The notes: generated from the letters alone by a model not told the origin. DNA of 64,000 nt from Acidimicrobiia bacterium (GCA_020637365.1 JACJWE010000001.1:1518001-1582000), one strand, 5' to 3'. Shown: positions 51,097 to 59,099, numbered from the stretch's first letter. Program-made: numbers and translations.

Positions 51097-51405
51097 TGTC
51101 CCGACTCCTTCACCCAGAAGGCCGTCGCTCGTTTGAGTAGTTCTCGTTCCATCCGCAACTGCGCGTTCTCACGACGAAGCCGCGTCAACTCGGCGCGTTC
51201 CTCCGTCGTCAACCCGTCGCGCTCACCACGATCGATCCGTGCCTGCTTAACCCAGTTCCCCAGGTTCGACTCGACGATCCCGAGCGACCGAGCAACGTCC
51301 GCGATCGTGCGCTCCTGCTCGAGCACCATCGCGACAGCATCACGCTTGAACTCCACAGGTGAACGACCGGCGCGTACGCCTCGGCTGATCCTCCACTACT
51401 GACAT
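51093..51405 (-). CDS. IS3 orfA (helix-turn-helix plus leucine-zipper protein), one frameshift
   Basis: Transposase DNA-binding protein. HTH in TIADVARSLGIVESNLGNWV and zipper in ELTRLRRENAQLRMERELL, ending ATAFWVKESGQ. The conserved start is ATG 51405 after GGAGGT (SVVEDQPRRTRRSFT), joined by removing one T at about 51357. As written, only the part from 51356 is in frame. Confidence 0.85.
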
Positions 51406-51427
51406 GGTTACCTCCTAATCGAGATGA

Positions 51428-51448
51428 CCGGCCAGAAGGGGATGCTGA
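51428..51448 (-). repeat. IS3 right inverted repeat
   Basis: CCGGCCAGAAGGGGATGCTG(A), the reverse complement of the left end apart from one base. Confidence 0.85.
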
Positions 51449-51607
51449 CGATGAACTCGCGCAATAACCCGAGGGTGGCGTCAGGGTCGACCTGGACGGT
51501 GCGGAGCCGCTTGACGATCGAGTCAGGAGTCGCGTCGGGCTTTGCCGAACATACGCCGGGGTTAACGAAACCGTTCGAGCCGCTGGCGCGATCTACAGTC
51601 GCTTCTG

Positions 51608-51988
51608 ATGCGTATGAAGAAACTGTTGTGGCTCCTCATTGGTGCCCTTGGCACTACAGGGGTTTGGTTGCTGGTCTTCCACGCAGATCCATGGATGCAA
51701 GTTGGAAATGACCCGGTAGACGCAAATGCTGCACTGATCGCCGCAGCCGTGACCCCGTTCTCTTTTGTAGTGCCTGTCCTGCTCCGGCATGTTGAGTCGG
51801 TCGAGCCCGACGCTATGTCGGTTGGTGGTGCCCTGTCCTGGGTGCTTCTCTTCATCAGGGCCGCGACAAGCCCGAAAGAGGGCGACCCTGGTGCGAATTT
51901 GTGGTTCGTATCGTTCCTCATCTTGGTGCTCCCATGGGCGATCTTGATGGTCCACCTCCAACGCACCGCGCGACGGCAATGGCCCTAG
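51608..51988 (+). CDS. Small membrane protein, unknown
   Basis: About 126 residues with four hydrophobic segments: LLWLLIGALGTTGVWLLVF, ALIAAAVTPFSFVVPVLLR, SVGGALSWVLLFIRAA and FVSFLILVLPWAILMVHL. Function not recognised. No strong ribosome site. It lies between the IS3 element and degenerate DNA, so its status is uncertain. Confidence 0.5.
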   Translation: MRMKKLLWLLIGALGTTGVWLLVFHADPWMQVGNDPVDANAALIAAAVTPFSFVVPVLLRHVESVEPDAMSVGGALSWVLLFIRAATSPKEGDPGANLWFVSFLILVLPWAILMVHLQRTARRQWP

Positions 51989-52267
51989 ACCTCGTTCCCG
52001 GGGTTGAGCTGTCGTGAACCACGTTCTCTCGATCGACCAACGGGTCCACGAAGCGATCCGACTGAGGGCTTCCGCTGGCACGATTCGATCGTTTCCACAG
52101 CGATAGGTCACGGAACCTGGCGCGCACTACGTCCTCACCGTACGGTGATGACTTCAGGTTCGGTTCCAGCGGGTCCCCATGGCGTTTGTCCCGGAAACCA
52201 GTAGGGTCCCGCCAGGCTGCTGAACGCCTGCCAAGTGCTGCATCACTGAGCCAGCCCGCGGCGTACG

Positions 52268-53519
52268 ATGCGCTTCATGGCTCACAGCTGGGTGCGTCGA
52301 GACGACATCGAAAGCCCCGTCCGTCGAGTCGCGGCTGCGTTGATGCAGCGGCTGTTGCAAATCACCATCTGGGTGCGACGCAAGGCCCTGAAGCCGGTCC
52401 CCGATCCGCGCTCTGACCCTTTCTACGAAGGCGTCTTGGAACTGCCTCGACGAGGTGAACTGATCGATACCCGCCCGGTCCAGGTCCGCTTCCTGCGCAC
52501 GGCCTTGCGGGTGGACGCGTGGCAGCTGAAGTTTGCCAGCAGCGACCGGACGGACAAGCCAATCACCGGCATCGCCACCATCATCCGCCACCCGACAAGC
52601 GTTCAAACGGGGCGTTCCGAACGTCCCACAACACAACGCCCCAGATTGCTGGTCTACCAGGCCGCGATCGACAGCCTCACCCCCGCTTGGCAATCCGTCC
52701 TACACCTTGCGGCGCGGCGATCAGCTCGAACTGCCGATCATGCACATGGCGCTTCGCCGCGGCTGGACCGTGCTGACGGTCGATTGGACGGGACCACAGT
52801 CGTCGTTTGCCGACCTGGAGTCCTCTGGACGGCTGATCCTGGACGCGATCAGCGCAGCCATCGATTTCGAACCAGCCGGGTTGAGTTCGGAGACGCCTGT
52901 CGCGCTGTGGGGGTATTCCGGCGGCGCTCTCGCGACCCTTTTCGCCGCCGAGCTCCAGCCGTCCTACGCCCCGAACCTGAAAATCGTGTGCGCCGCGGCC
53001 GGTGGCGGCGGCGTCGACGTTGCCTCAACTCCCGACATGTTTGAATCAAGAACCGCCCTGAGCGGCATCCCGTTCGGCGCCTGCATCGCGGCGGCTCGCA
53101 GCTTTCGAGATCCAACTCGGCGCGTCGCTCACCGAAACCGGACGGCGATACGCGACGGCAGCATCCGACATGACCGTCGACGAACTGGCCCTGAACTTCC
53201 CATTCCTCAAAATGAGTTCGATCCTGACCGTACCCACGGTCTTGGATGTACCGGCGTCCGGCCCGCACTGGAGGCCCAACGTTGCGGGCAGCACGGACCC
53301 GCTGCGGCGATGTTGCTGTACCACGCCATTCACGACCAGGCCACCGAGATCGACGACGTCGACCGGCTCGTCGCCTTCTACAAAGCCTCCGGTGTCCGAG
53401 TCGTCTACCGGCGCTACCGCTTCGGTGAGCACATGATCGTCATGCTGCGCGCCATTCGCCCCGTCCTCAAATACCTCAGCGACCAAGTCGACCAATCCGA
53501 GACCGCGCAAGAGTCATAG
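52268..53519 (+). pseudogene. Secretory-lipase-like alpha/beta hydrolase, multiply frameshifted
   Basis: Lipase of the LIP type, broken into at least four frames. N-terminal ELPRRGELIDTRPVQVRFLR, then LRRGDQLELPIMHMALRRGW, the nucleophile elbow VALWGYSGGALAT, AMLLYHAIHDQATEIDDV and a terminal His in RFGEHMI. Shifts lie near 52690, 53104 and 53275. At 53104 the duplicate at 56320 has TTTCCCGAG where this copy has TTTCGAG, so two bases are missing here. It may be a real pseudogene or a badly sequenced gene; the neighbourhood is decayed. Confidence 0.65.
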
Positions 53520-54202
53520 GCAAGAGCGCCAAACCGATCGTTCGCTCTGAGAAATCCACTTCCCGTACGATCCCCACCCGGCACAACTCTCCAAAGGTCG
53601 GATCAGCGCGTCGCCAAGAGGGTTTCCACCAGAAGGCAGTGAAGGTTGCCCTCGCACTCCGAAGTGCTGCAATTGTCGACAGGTCCGTCGCTCCACGCAA
53701 GTTCGCTGCAGCGGTCCGATGCACCTTGCGCATTCTTGACGGATAGATGGACACAAGCCGCGTCAGCAGCGCGTCCGCTGTCGGCAACTCGATTCCGGTC
53801 GACGCCATTGCTTCATGCGGGAAATCCCTGACGTTGTTCGTGCACAGAATGTCGGCATGCGAAGTGACAGCAGCTGCAAGAACGTGCCGATCGTCCTCAT
53901 CGGGCATCTCAAGCGCCGCAACTCTGTGCAGCGAGCTTTTCGTCGGCTCGATCTGGGCGTGAGGGTAGGCGGCGTCGAGAAGCTGGATCAGAAGTTCGCC
54001 GCAAGCATCACCAAATGTCGAGCTATTGGCCCTTCTGGTACTCCACCACCTCGGTCAGGATCGTTCGACTCCACCTGATCGAGATGACCCCCTCATCGGC
54101 GGCGTACACCAGGTATTCGCGGAGCACCCGGGAGTAAAGCACGTTCGCATCAGCCAGGACGATGCTTCTGCGACCTAAGGACTCCGCGTCAGAGTCGGTC
54201 AC
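53476..54202 (-). CDS. PIN-domain toxin (VapC-like), one frameshift
   Basis: Predicted RNase toxin. The start GTG 54202 overlaps the last codon of a deleted antitoxin (DTGLVE). First acidic residue in VLADANVLYSRVL, then ILTEVVEYQK, frame change at CCC 54030-54032 (one extra base), LLIQLLDAAYPHAQIEPTKS, MPDEDDRHVLAAAV and ILCTNNVRDFP, giving the remaining PIN acids. The C-terminal 60 residues are family-unspecific. Without its antitoxin gene this toxin would need another partner or be inactive. Confidence 0.7.
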
Positions 54203-54457
54203 TCCACGAGTCCGGTGTCCCAGCGTCACTGCCGGTGATCAAGACCTCGGTCGACACCACCCCACCGAACGCGGCCGATCCAGAAGCTCCCGCCCCCGAC
54301 CTGGGCTTGCTGGCGAGTGGCGGCCAATCTCCTGAGCAACGCATCGGCACCGCACCGAAGGTGTCGGACAACCTCATCTGGCCAGCTCACGCGCAGTGTC
54401 TCCACCCAACGGTCTCAACGGGCCGGTCGCTGCGATGCGGTCAATGCTGCGATGCGG

Positions 54458-54928
54458 TCAGCGGCTTCGCAACCGGGCCGTCATTTCAGAGAACGGATGA
54501 CTCCAGCTGACGGGAACCATGCCGCCCGACCCACGCCGTTCCACGCATTCGGACAATCCGAAGGCACCGACGGGTCCAAGCGCACCCGTCCGGTCAAAGA
54601 GGTGCTCTGACGAGCGAATCGCTCCCCACGCCAGCAGGTCGGCGGTCAGGTCGTATGCGTTCGACCAGCGCATCAGCTGGCGGTCCAGGATCGTCCCGTC
54701 GTCAGATCGAACGACCGCGGCGACGTCGCTGCCCGTCAGGTCCCGGGCCCCCTCGTCGGGCCGCTGTCCGGTGAGCAACCCGCCGAGGTTGTCCGCTAGA
54801 TCGGCGGCCCTGCTCGAATCGCGTCCGCACAGGATCGGGCGGGCTCCGCGAGCCACCACCGCCTCAGCAGTCAAACGGCCGGTGGACCCGGTTGCCCCAA
54901 ACAAAGCGATCGGTCTCGGCATTCCCAC
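54458..54928 (-). pseudogene. Internally deleted copy of the 45 kb saccharopine-reductase-like gene
   Basis: N-terminus GMPRPIALFGATGSTGRLTA and CGRDSSRAADLADNLGGL match the gene at 45337-46465. It then jumps to RPDEGARDLTGSDVAAVVR and continues to the end (GGMVPVSWSHPFSEM). About 240 residues including the substrate region are missing. Homology extends beyond the stop into the downstream sequence to about 54307. It keeps an open frame but cannot be functional. Confidence 0.85.
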
Positions 54929-54939
54929 ACCGAGGGAGA

Positions 54940-55162
54940 TGCGTCGCCCCCTCGCCAAACCCGATGCCTGTGCGTCGCCGGATCGAAAACGACATCGAGG
55001 GCCGCATCCCGTCGCAGTCGAAAGGGTGATGCACGCCGATCGAGTCGTGGACGGGATTCTCGGTGTTGCAGACATAGATGCCGTTGAGGGTCCCGGGAGA
55101 ACTTGCCGATCACCTCCACCTCGGCCGCGTCGACCGCGTCATAGATTGGGCGTCCACGCACC
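54940..55162 (-). pseudogene. Carotenoid/lignostilbene oxygenase N-terminal remnant
   Basis: Only the first 60-70 residues of a carotenoid cleavage oxygenase: YDAVDAAEVEVIGK, then after a one-base shift LNGIYVCNTENPVHDS and HHPFDCDGMRPSMSF. The pattern N-G-x-Y-x-x-N-x-x-N-P and HHPFDGDGM is the family N-terminus. The rest is absent; the truncated oxidoreductase copy follows at once. Confidence 0.55.
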
Positions 55163-55252
55163 ATTGATATGCGGATGGTCGTTCGGCGAGAAGGTCGGTG
55201 TAATGCGGTCTACCAGCGTTGTCTGCACGGCGAAGATTCGAGTTTCACTGGA

Positions 55253-55281
55253 TTGCTCCTGACCTTTTGCCGACATATACT
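55253..55281 (+). promoter_or_regulatory. Promoter of the Xre-RES module
   Basis: TTGCTC and TATACT with 17-base spacing, about 48 bases upstream of the antitoxin ATG. Good -10 match, moderate -35. Position fits an autoregulated operon. Confidence 0.5.
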
Positions 55282-55328
55282 GCGACAACAGCGCGACGCA
55301 ATGAGATACAAAAGGACGACGATCGCAA

Positions 55329-55664
55329 ATGACGACCATGGCAACGCTGCTTGAGCACCTCTATGAGGGAGGAGTTGTCGACACCGCCGACCTGGCCCGC
55401 GTGAGCGAAACCAACCCGCGAAGCGTCGCCCGCTGGCGCTCCAAGGAATCAAAACCACGACGAGAGGCGGAGGATCGCCTGCTCGAACTCCGAGCCGTCG
55501 TCGACCTCACCCGAACGGTCATGAGCGATGACGCCGCCAGATTCTGGATGCGGTCTCCAAACCCTGACCTTGGCTACGACAAGCCCCTGGATCTGGTGGC
55601 CGCAGGTCAGTACCAACGTGTTGTCGACCTTCTGCTGGCCCTAGCCGAAGGCGTCACCGCCTGA
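55329..55664 (+). CDS. Xre/MbcA-ParS-type antitoxin of a RES toxin module
   Basis: About 111 residues. N-terminal helix-turn-helix (TADLARVSETNPRSVARWRS), then the toxin-binding domain (RLLELRAVVDLTRTVM, ARFWMRSPNPDLGYDKPLDL, ALAEGVTA). This is the Xre-MbcA-ParS antitoxin pattern. The stop is one base before the RES toxin start, so they are cotranscribed. It probably represses its own promoter at 55253-55281. ATG at 55338 is an alternative start. Confidence 0.9.
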   Translation: MTTMATLLEHLYEGGVVDTADLARVSETNPRSVARWRSKESKPRREAEDRLLELRAVVDLTRTVMSDDAARFWMRSPNPDLGYDKPLDLVAAGQYQRVVDLLLALAEGVTA

Positions 55665-55665
55665 G

Positions 55666-56199
55666 ATGACAAGCCTGGACCCCAAGGCCGTAGCCCGCGC
55701 GCCAAGACTGCAACTGCAGGCCACCGGCTTCCGGAATCAGGCGAAAGGGTACGATCCGCGCAGCGGCGAAGGCGCGAGACGCTTCGGCGGGCGGTTCAAC
55801 CCACCCCGGAGCTTCCCCGTCTTGTACCTGTGCACAACCCGAGCGTGCGTCGCCGCCGAACTCACCCGTCAGGCCACTCGCCAGAACGTCGACGTTTCAG
55901 GCCTCCTACCGCGCGAGCTTTGGCAGTTCGATGTCGATCTCGAAGCAGTGCTCGACCTCACCAACCCCGCCGTCATGGCCGCCATCTCCGTAACAGCCCA
56001 AGACCTTGTGCGCGACGACGTCGCCCTCACCCAACACATCGGAGAGGCCGCCTACGAACACGGCTGCCAGGCGATTCGCAACCGATCGGCAACTGGAGTC
56101 GATGACGTCCTCGCCATCTTCCCCGAGAACCTCGCAGGCGCCGACCTACATATCGCCTTGTTGACGACCTGGACCCAGAAGGCCGATCTCGCCGATTAG
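55666..56199 (+). CDS. RES-domain toxin (NAD-degrading, MbcT-like)
   Basis: RES family toxin, known to destroy NAD in mycobacteria and others. R-x-G-GRFNPP motif is visible as RRFGGRFNPPRSFPVLYL, with ELTRQATRQ, IGEAAYEHGCQAIRNRSAT and VDDVLAIFPENLAG, the positions of the family's Arg, Glu and Ser. 177 residues, typical length. Partner is the antitoxin directly upstream. Confidence 0.92.
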   Translation: MTSLDPKAVARAPRLQLQATGFRNQAKGYDPRSGEGARRFGGRFNPPRSFPVLYLCTTRACVAAELTRQATRQNVDVSGLLPRELWQFDVDLEAVLDLTNPAVMAAISVTAQDLVRDDVALTQHIGEAAYEHGCQAIRNRSATGVDDVLAIFPENLAGADLHIALLTTWTQKADLAD

Positions 56200-56279
56200 C
56201 GCAGTCAGGGCGCCGAGCTGAGCGACTTCAAGAACCCTGGTGCCCGGCGCCGGACTCCGCAGCCTGCTGCGGGGCTGCC

Positions 56280-56385
56280 GGCATCCCGTTCGGCGCCTGC
56301 ATCGCGGCGGCTCGCAGCTTTCCCGAGATCCAACTCGACACTTCGCTCACTGAGAAATCCACTTCCCGTGCGATCCCCCACCCGA
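56280..56385. repeat. Duplicated fragment of the 53 kb lipase/PIN region with internal deletion
   Basis: 56280-56350 matches 53063-53140 (GGCATCCCGTTCGGCGCCTG and following, with one two-base difference) and 56350-56385 matches 53547-53580. The about 400 bases between the two blocks are gone; TCGCTC occurs at both edges, so a microhomology deletion is likely. Confidence 0.8.
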
Positions 56386-56500
56386 CCCCCAACCCAACCC
56401 TGTCTACGTAAGCTGCCGGGCTCCCACACGGCCGACGCGCCATCAGGCATCGACTCGGCCCGATGAGAGGGGGGTTCGCGAGACGAATGGTCGTTACGAT

Positions 56501-56929
56501 GTGCCGATGGTCTTCAGAAACATGCCCCCCAGCGATCAGTACGCGGTACAGACTTACGCCCCCGGCGATGAGCCTCAGCACCAACCAGCAGTACTCGTCT
56601 CCACCATGGACTACGTTCCAGGTTTTGAGATCGTCTCAACCTTCGGCGAGGTCTTCGGTCTTGTCGTGCGTTCCCGCAACATGTTTTCCAACATCGGGGC
56701 CAGCTTCAGGACGGTCTTCGGTGGTGAAGCGAGGGGCTACACCCAACTCCTCTCAGATACACGAAATGAAGCGGTCCACCGGCTGCGACTGGAGGCCGAA
56801 GCGCTCGGCGGGAACGCCGTCCTGTCGATGCGATTCGATACGGGAGTGTTTGCGGACGTCATGAACGAGGTTGCGGCATATGGAACCGCCGTTCTCATCC
56901 GGCCAATTGACTCGAGGACCGACCAGTAA
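56501..56929 (+). CDS. YbjQ/UPF0145 family protein
   Basis: Small pentameric-type YbjQ-fold protein, function unknown in most bacteria. Recognised from VPGFEIVSTFGEVFGLVVRS, ARGYTQLLSDTRNEAVHRLR and ALGGNAVLSMRFDT. 142 residues, starting at GTG 56501 or ATG 56507. No clear ribosome binding site. It lies between two duplication scars but is intact. Confidence 0.82.
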   Translation: MPMVFRNMPPSDQYAVQTYAPGDEPQHQPAVLVSTMDYVPGFEIVSTFGEVFGLVVRSRNMFSNIGASFRTVFGGEARGYTQLLSDTRNEAVHRLRLEAEALGGNAVLSMRFDTGVFADVMNEVAAYGTAVLIRPIDSRTDQ

Positions 56930-56966
56930 CCGCGTGGTTCGTCCGAGAACACCCTGAAGACCACAC

Positions 56967-57107
56967 TCACAGACGATGCGAAAGGGCTCTACTCCCCTCA
57001 TCGGCGGCGTACACCAGGTAATCGCGGAGCACCCGGGAGTAAAGCACGTTGGCATCGGCCAGGACGATGCTTCTGCGACCGAGGGACTCCGCAGCAGAGT
57101 CGGTCAC
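56967..57107 (-). pseudogene. N-terminal remnant of a PIN toxin (copy of 54202 start)
   Basis: 46 residues: VTDSAAESLGRRSIVLADAN and VLYSRVLRDYLVYAADEG match the toxin at 53476-54202, then end in unrelated sequence. DNA identity covers 56995-57123 versus 54090-54219. It still overlaps the antitoxin stop upstream by GTGA. Confidence 0.8.
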
Positions 57108-57259
57108 TCTACGAGTCCGGTGTCGTTATGTGGCAATGCCAACTCAGCGAGGATCGGGGCTCGGCGCTTTCGATCGGCCTCAAGAAGAGCTCGGATCGAG
57201 GTAACCGTGATCCTGTGGTGGGTGCCCACCTTGCGGAAATCAAGCTTGCGGTCATCCAT
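57104..57259 (-). pseudogene. C-terminal remnant of an excisionase-type antitoxin of the PIN module
   Basis: 51 residues from ATG 57259: LDFRKVGTHHRITVTSIRAL, then EADRKRRAPILAELALP and DTGLVE. This is the second half of the MerR/excisionase-like HTH antitoxin paired with such PIN toxins (usual F-x-KVG-x-HRR-I motif). The N-terminal half including the recognition helix start is missing or shifted. The 54 kb copy of the module has only the last six codons of this gene. Confidence 0.65.
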
Positions 57260-57409
57260 CTGCCGTTGGCGCCACTCGATCGGGCCGACGTGACTTGTAC
57301 GACCGGACGAGGGGGACTGTCATGCTCGCACTTCGATGAATGCTGCTCGAGCAAAGTCGCCGTTCCAGCGATAATCCAGGCGAGACGAGACCATGTAGCT
57401 CGGCCGGGA

Positions 57410-57778
57410 TCAGTCGGCGCTGAGCTCGCTGGTGAGGCGGTCGATCTGCTCAGCCAACTCGATATCCAACTCGGTGACCTGGTTGCCCGCGTCATGAGTG
57501 GTCAACGTGATCTGCACACGGTTGTACGTATTCGTCCAGGTGGGGTGATGGTTCAGGCGCTCCGCTTCATCAGCGACTCGACCGATGAACGTCATCGCCG
57601 CGCGGAAGTCCTCGAAGACAACGCTCCGAAGCAGGGTCCCATCAACCAACGTCCACTGGGGAACAAGCGCCGCGAGACGCGTCGCTAGGTCCGTTGTTTC
57701 AGCGCACCCAGAACGTTCTCTGGTCTGGACGCCATCGCCGTCCTGGTGCTGCTGTTCGCCCTTGCAAGATCCATTCAC
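57410..57778 (-). CDS. Pterin-4a-carbinolamine dehydratase
   Basis: Dehydrates 4a-hydroxytetrahydrobiopterin. Recognised from VVFEDFRAAMTFIGRVADEA, the catalytic His pair with NHHPTWTNTYNRVQITLTTH, and DIELAEQIDRL. About 100 residues form the domain; the N-terminal 25 are extra. Start at GTG 57778 after GGAAGG is the best guess; ATG 57823 would add more. Confidence 0.82.
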   Translation of the reverse strand: MNGSCKGEQQHQDGDGVQTRERSGCAETTDLATRLAALVPQWTLVDGTLLRSVVFEDFRAAMTFIGRVADEAERLNHHPTWTNTYNRVQITLTTHDAGNQVTELDIELAEQIDRLTSELSAD

Positions 57779-57989
57779 TTCATAGCCCTTCCACCGCAAC
57801 ACCCGCCCCGTCAAGCGGCCCAAGCCCCTCGGCCGAGTTCATCGAGAGACCGCTCTTCTCGGTCTCCGCTTCATGCGCAATTGAAGCACCGAGTTTGACG
57901 CAGGACGACTAGTCCGAATATCGCACAGCGACTACTCACGTGACCACACAGCGACTAGCCCGATCGGGTGGACACCCCTTGTCTGGCAC

Positions 57990-58330
57990 GATGCGCCGAC
58001 CATGCGGCGGCTGAAATGCTTGAGGATCACAGCGCGATTCTGACAGTCGGCCCCGAGCCACCGGCAAGACCACAACCAGCCGACGGTTTGCGGCAAGCGA
58101 GATGCGCCTCGGCGACCCCGAAGCAGCCCAGGCGTTTCGAGCAGGCCCATCAGCAATGTTGACAGCCCTCCAAGAAGCCGTCCTAGTCGACGAATAGCAA
58201 GAGGTCCTCGGTCGAGTGATTGAGACCCTTGTCGTCGTCCAGATCCGAGCCGAAACGACACTGAAGGCCCTACCACCGCGGTTGCACCACCTTCGCCCCG
58301 AGTCAGAGCGTCCCAACGGTCTTGGACGAT
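57990..58330 (+). pseudogene. Decayed DUF4143-type AAA ATPase
   Basis: Walker A region AILTVGP then (after a one-base shift near 58053) RATGKTTTSRRFAASEMRLG and PEAAQAFRAGPSAMLTALQE, ending at Walker B VLVDE with a TAG at 58195. Directly after, VLGRVIETLVVVQIRAE and PPRLHHLRPE resemble the C-terminal DUF4143 part. The whole middle is deleted. Family recognition is from these motifs; such ATPases often sit in defence or mobile regions. Confidence 0.55.
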
Positions 58331-58474
58331 TCGCTGTTCGGTCTGTCCGGAAGGCTCGATGCCAGCCACGACTCAGCGGGCGAGAGTCCCCAACGCAGAC
58401 CGCGCATCGGGCCACATTCTTGTTGCAGCAATCGCACGCGGCCGAGCGATCTTCGGCGCTGCCATTCCAGGGCG

Positions 58475-58490
58475 TAGCACGCGCGTGCTA
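58475..58490. promoter_or_regulatory. Perfect 16-bp palindrome, probable antitoxin operator
   Basis: TAGCACGCGCGTGCTA, ending one base before an ATG (58492) of the RHH antitoxin. A ribbon-helix-helix dimer binding site at this place would give autorepression, the normal control of such modules. Confidence 0.7.
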
Positions 58491-58500
58491 TATGTCGGTG

Positions 58501-58728
58501 ATGCCTCGCACGACGGTCCGGCTCGACGAAAACGACGACGCCCTTCTGGGCGAACTTGCCGCCGACCATGGCGGTCGCTCGGGCGCAATACGGGCCGCCA
58601 TCCGCAGCCTGGCAGCGGAACGACACCGCATGGACGAGCTGAGCGCTTTCGTCGCGACGTGGGACGCCGAGGTCGGCCCGGTCGACCAAGCGGAAGTTGC
58701 GGCTATGGTCGAACGATACGGCTTGTAA
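58501..58728 (+). CDS. vapB: Ribbon-helix-helix antitoxin (VapB-like)
   Basis: About 75 residues. RHH N-terminus PRTTVRLDENDDALLGELAA and helix GRSGAIRAAIRSLAAER, followed by the acidic toxin-binding tail ending AAMVERYGL. ATG 58501 gives the usual MPRTTVRLD start; ATG 58492 is also in frame. The stop lies at the beginning of the PIN reading frame. Confidence 0.82.
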   Translation: MPRTTVRLDENDDALLGELAADHGGRSGAIRAAIRSLAAERHRMDELSAFVATWDAEVGPVDQAEVAAMVERYGL

Positions 58729-59099
58729 CCCTCGACGCCGGGTTCTTGATCGCGATCGATCGAGGCAAGCGTACGGCTCACACATTCACCGCAGCGGCGG
58801 TGCAGTCGCGTACGCCGTTGCACACCACGCACCCGGTCATCGGCCAGGTGTGGCGATCCCAAACGCGACAGGCTCGGCTGGCGACCTTCCTCAAGGCAAT
58901 AACCGTGCACCCGCTGGACGATGGCCGACTGGTGGGACAACTTTTGGCCCGCAGCCGCACCTCAGACGTCGTGGACGCTCACCTTGTCGCGACGGCTGCG
59001 CGTCTCGGCCAAGACATCCTCACCGGCGATCCACACCATCTCCTCCGCCTCACCGCAGCACTGGGAGCGACGGCCCCAGTAGTACACAGTTGGCCATAG
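58725..59099 (+). CDS. vapC: PIN-domain toxin (VapC), start codon unclear
   Basis: PIN RNase: LVTLDAGFLIAIDRGKR with first Asp, TTHPVIGQVWRS, and the later acids in TSDVVDAHLVATAARLGQDI and LTGDPHHLLRL. About 124 residues. Odd: in this frame no ATG, GTG or TTG occurs next to the antitoxin stop. The family usually starts at the residue before TLDAGFLIA; here that codon is GTA. Either translation depends on coupling or one base is wrong. Confidence 0.78.
   Translation, partial: VTLDAGFLIAIDRGKRTAHTFTAAAVQSRTPLHTTHPVIGQVWRSQTRQARLATFLKAITVHPLDDGRLVGQLLARSRTSDVVDAHLVATAARLGQDILTGDPHHLLRLTAALGATAPVVHSWP

Larger units (their letters stand above)
48022..51448 (-). mobile_element. IS3-family insertion sequence carrying a group II intron
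   Basis: Terminal inverted repeats of about 21 bases (T[G/C]AGCATCCCCTTCTGGCCGG) lie at 48022-48042 and 51428-51448. Between them are orfA, orfB and a 2,150-base intron. Without the intron the element would be 1,277 bp, a normal IS3 size. I see no clear target duplication. orfA and orfB overlap GTGA-style as in the family. Confidence 0.88.

Noticed and set aside
57128..57688. 186-residue plus-strand ORF
   Set aside because: Lies opposite the antitoxin remnant and the pterin dehydratase, both recognisable on the minus strand.
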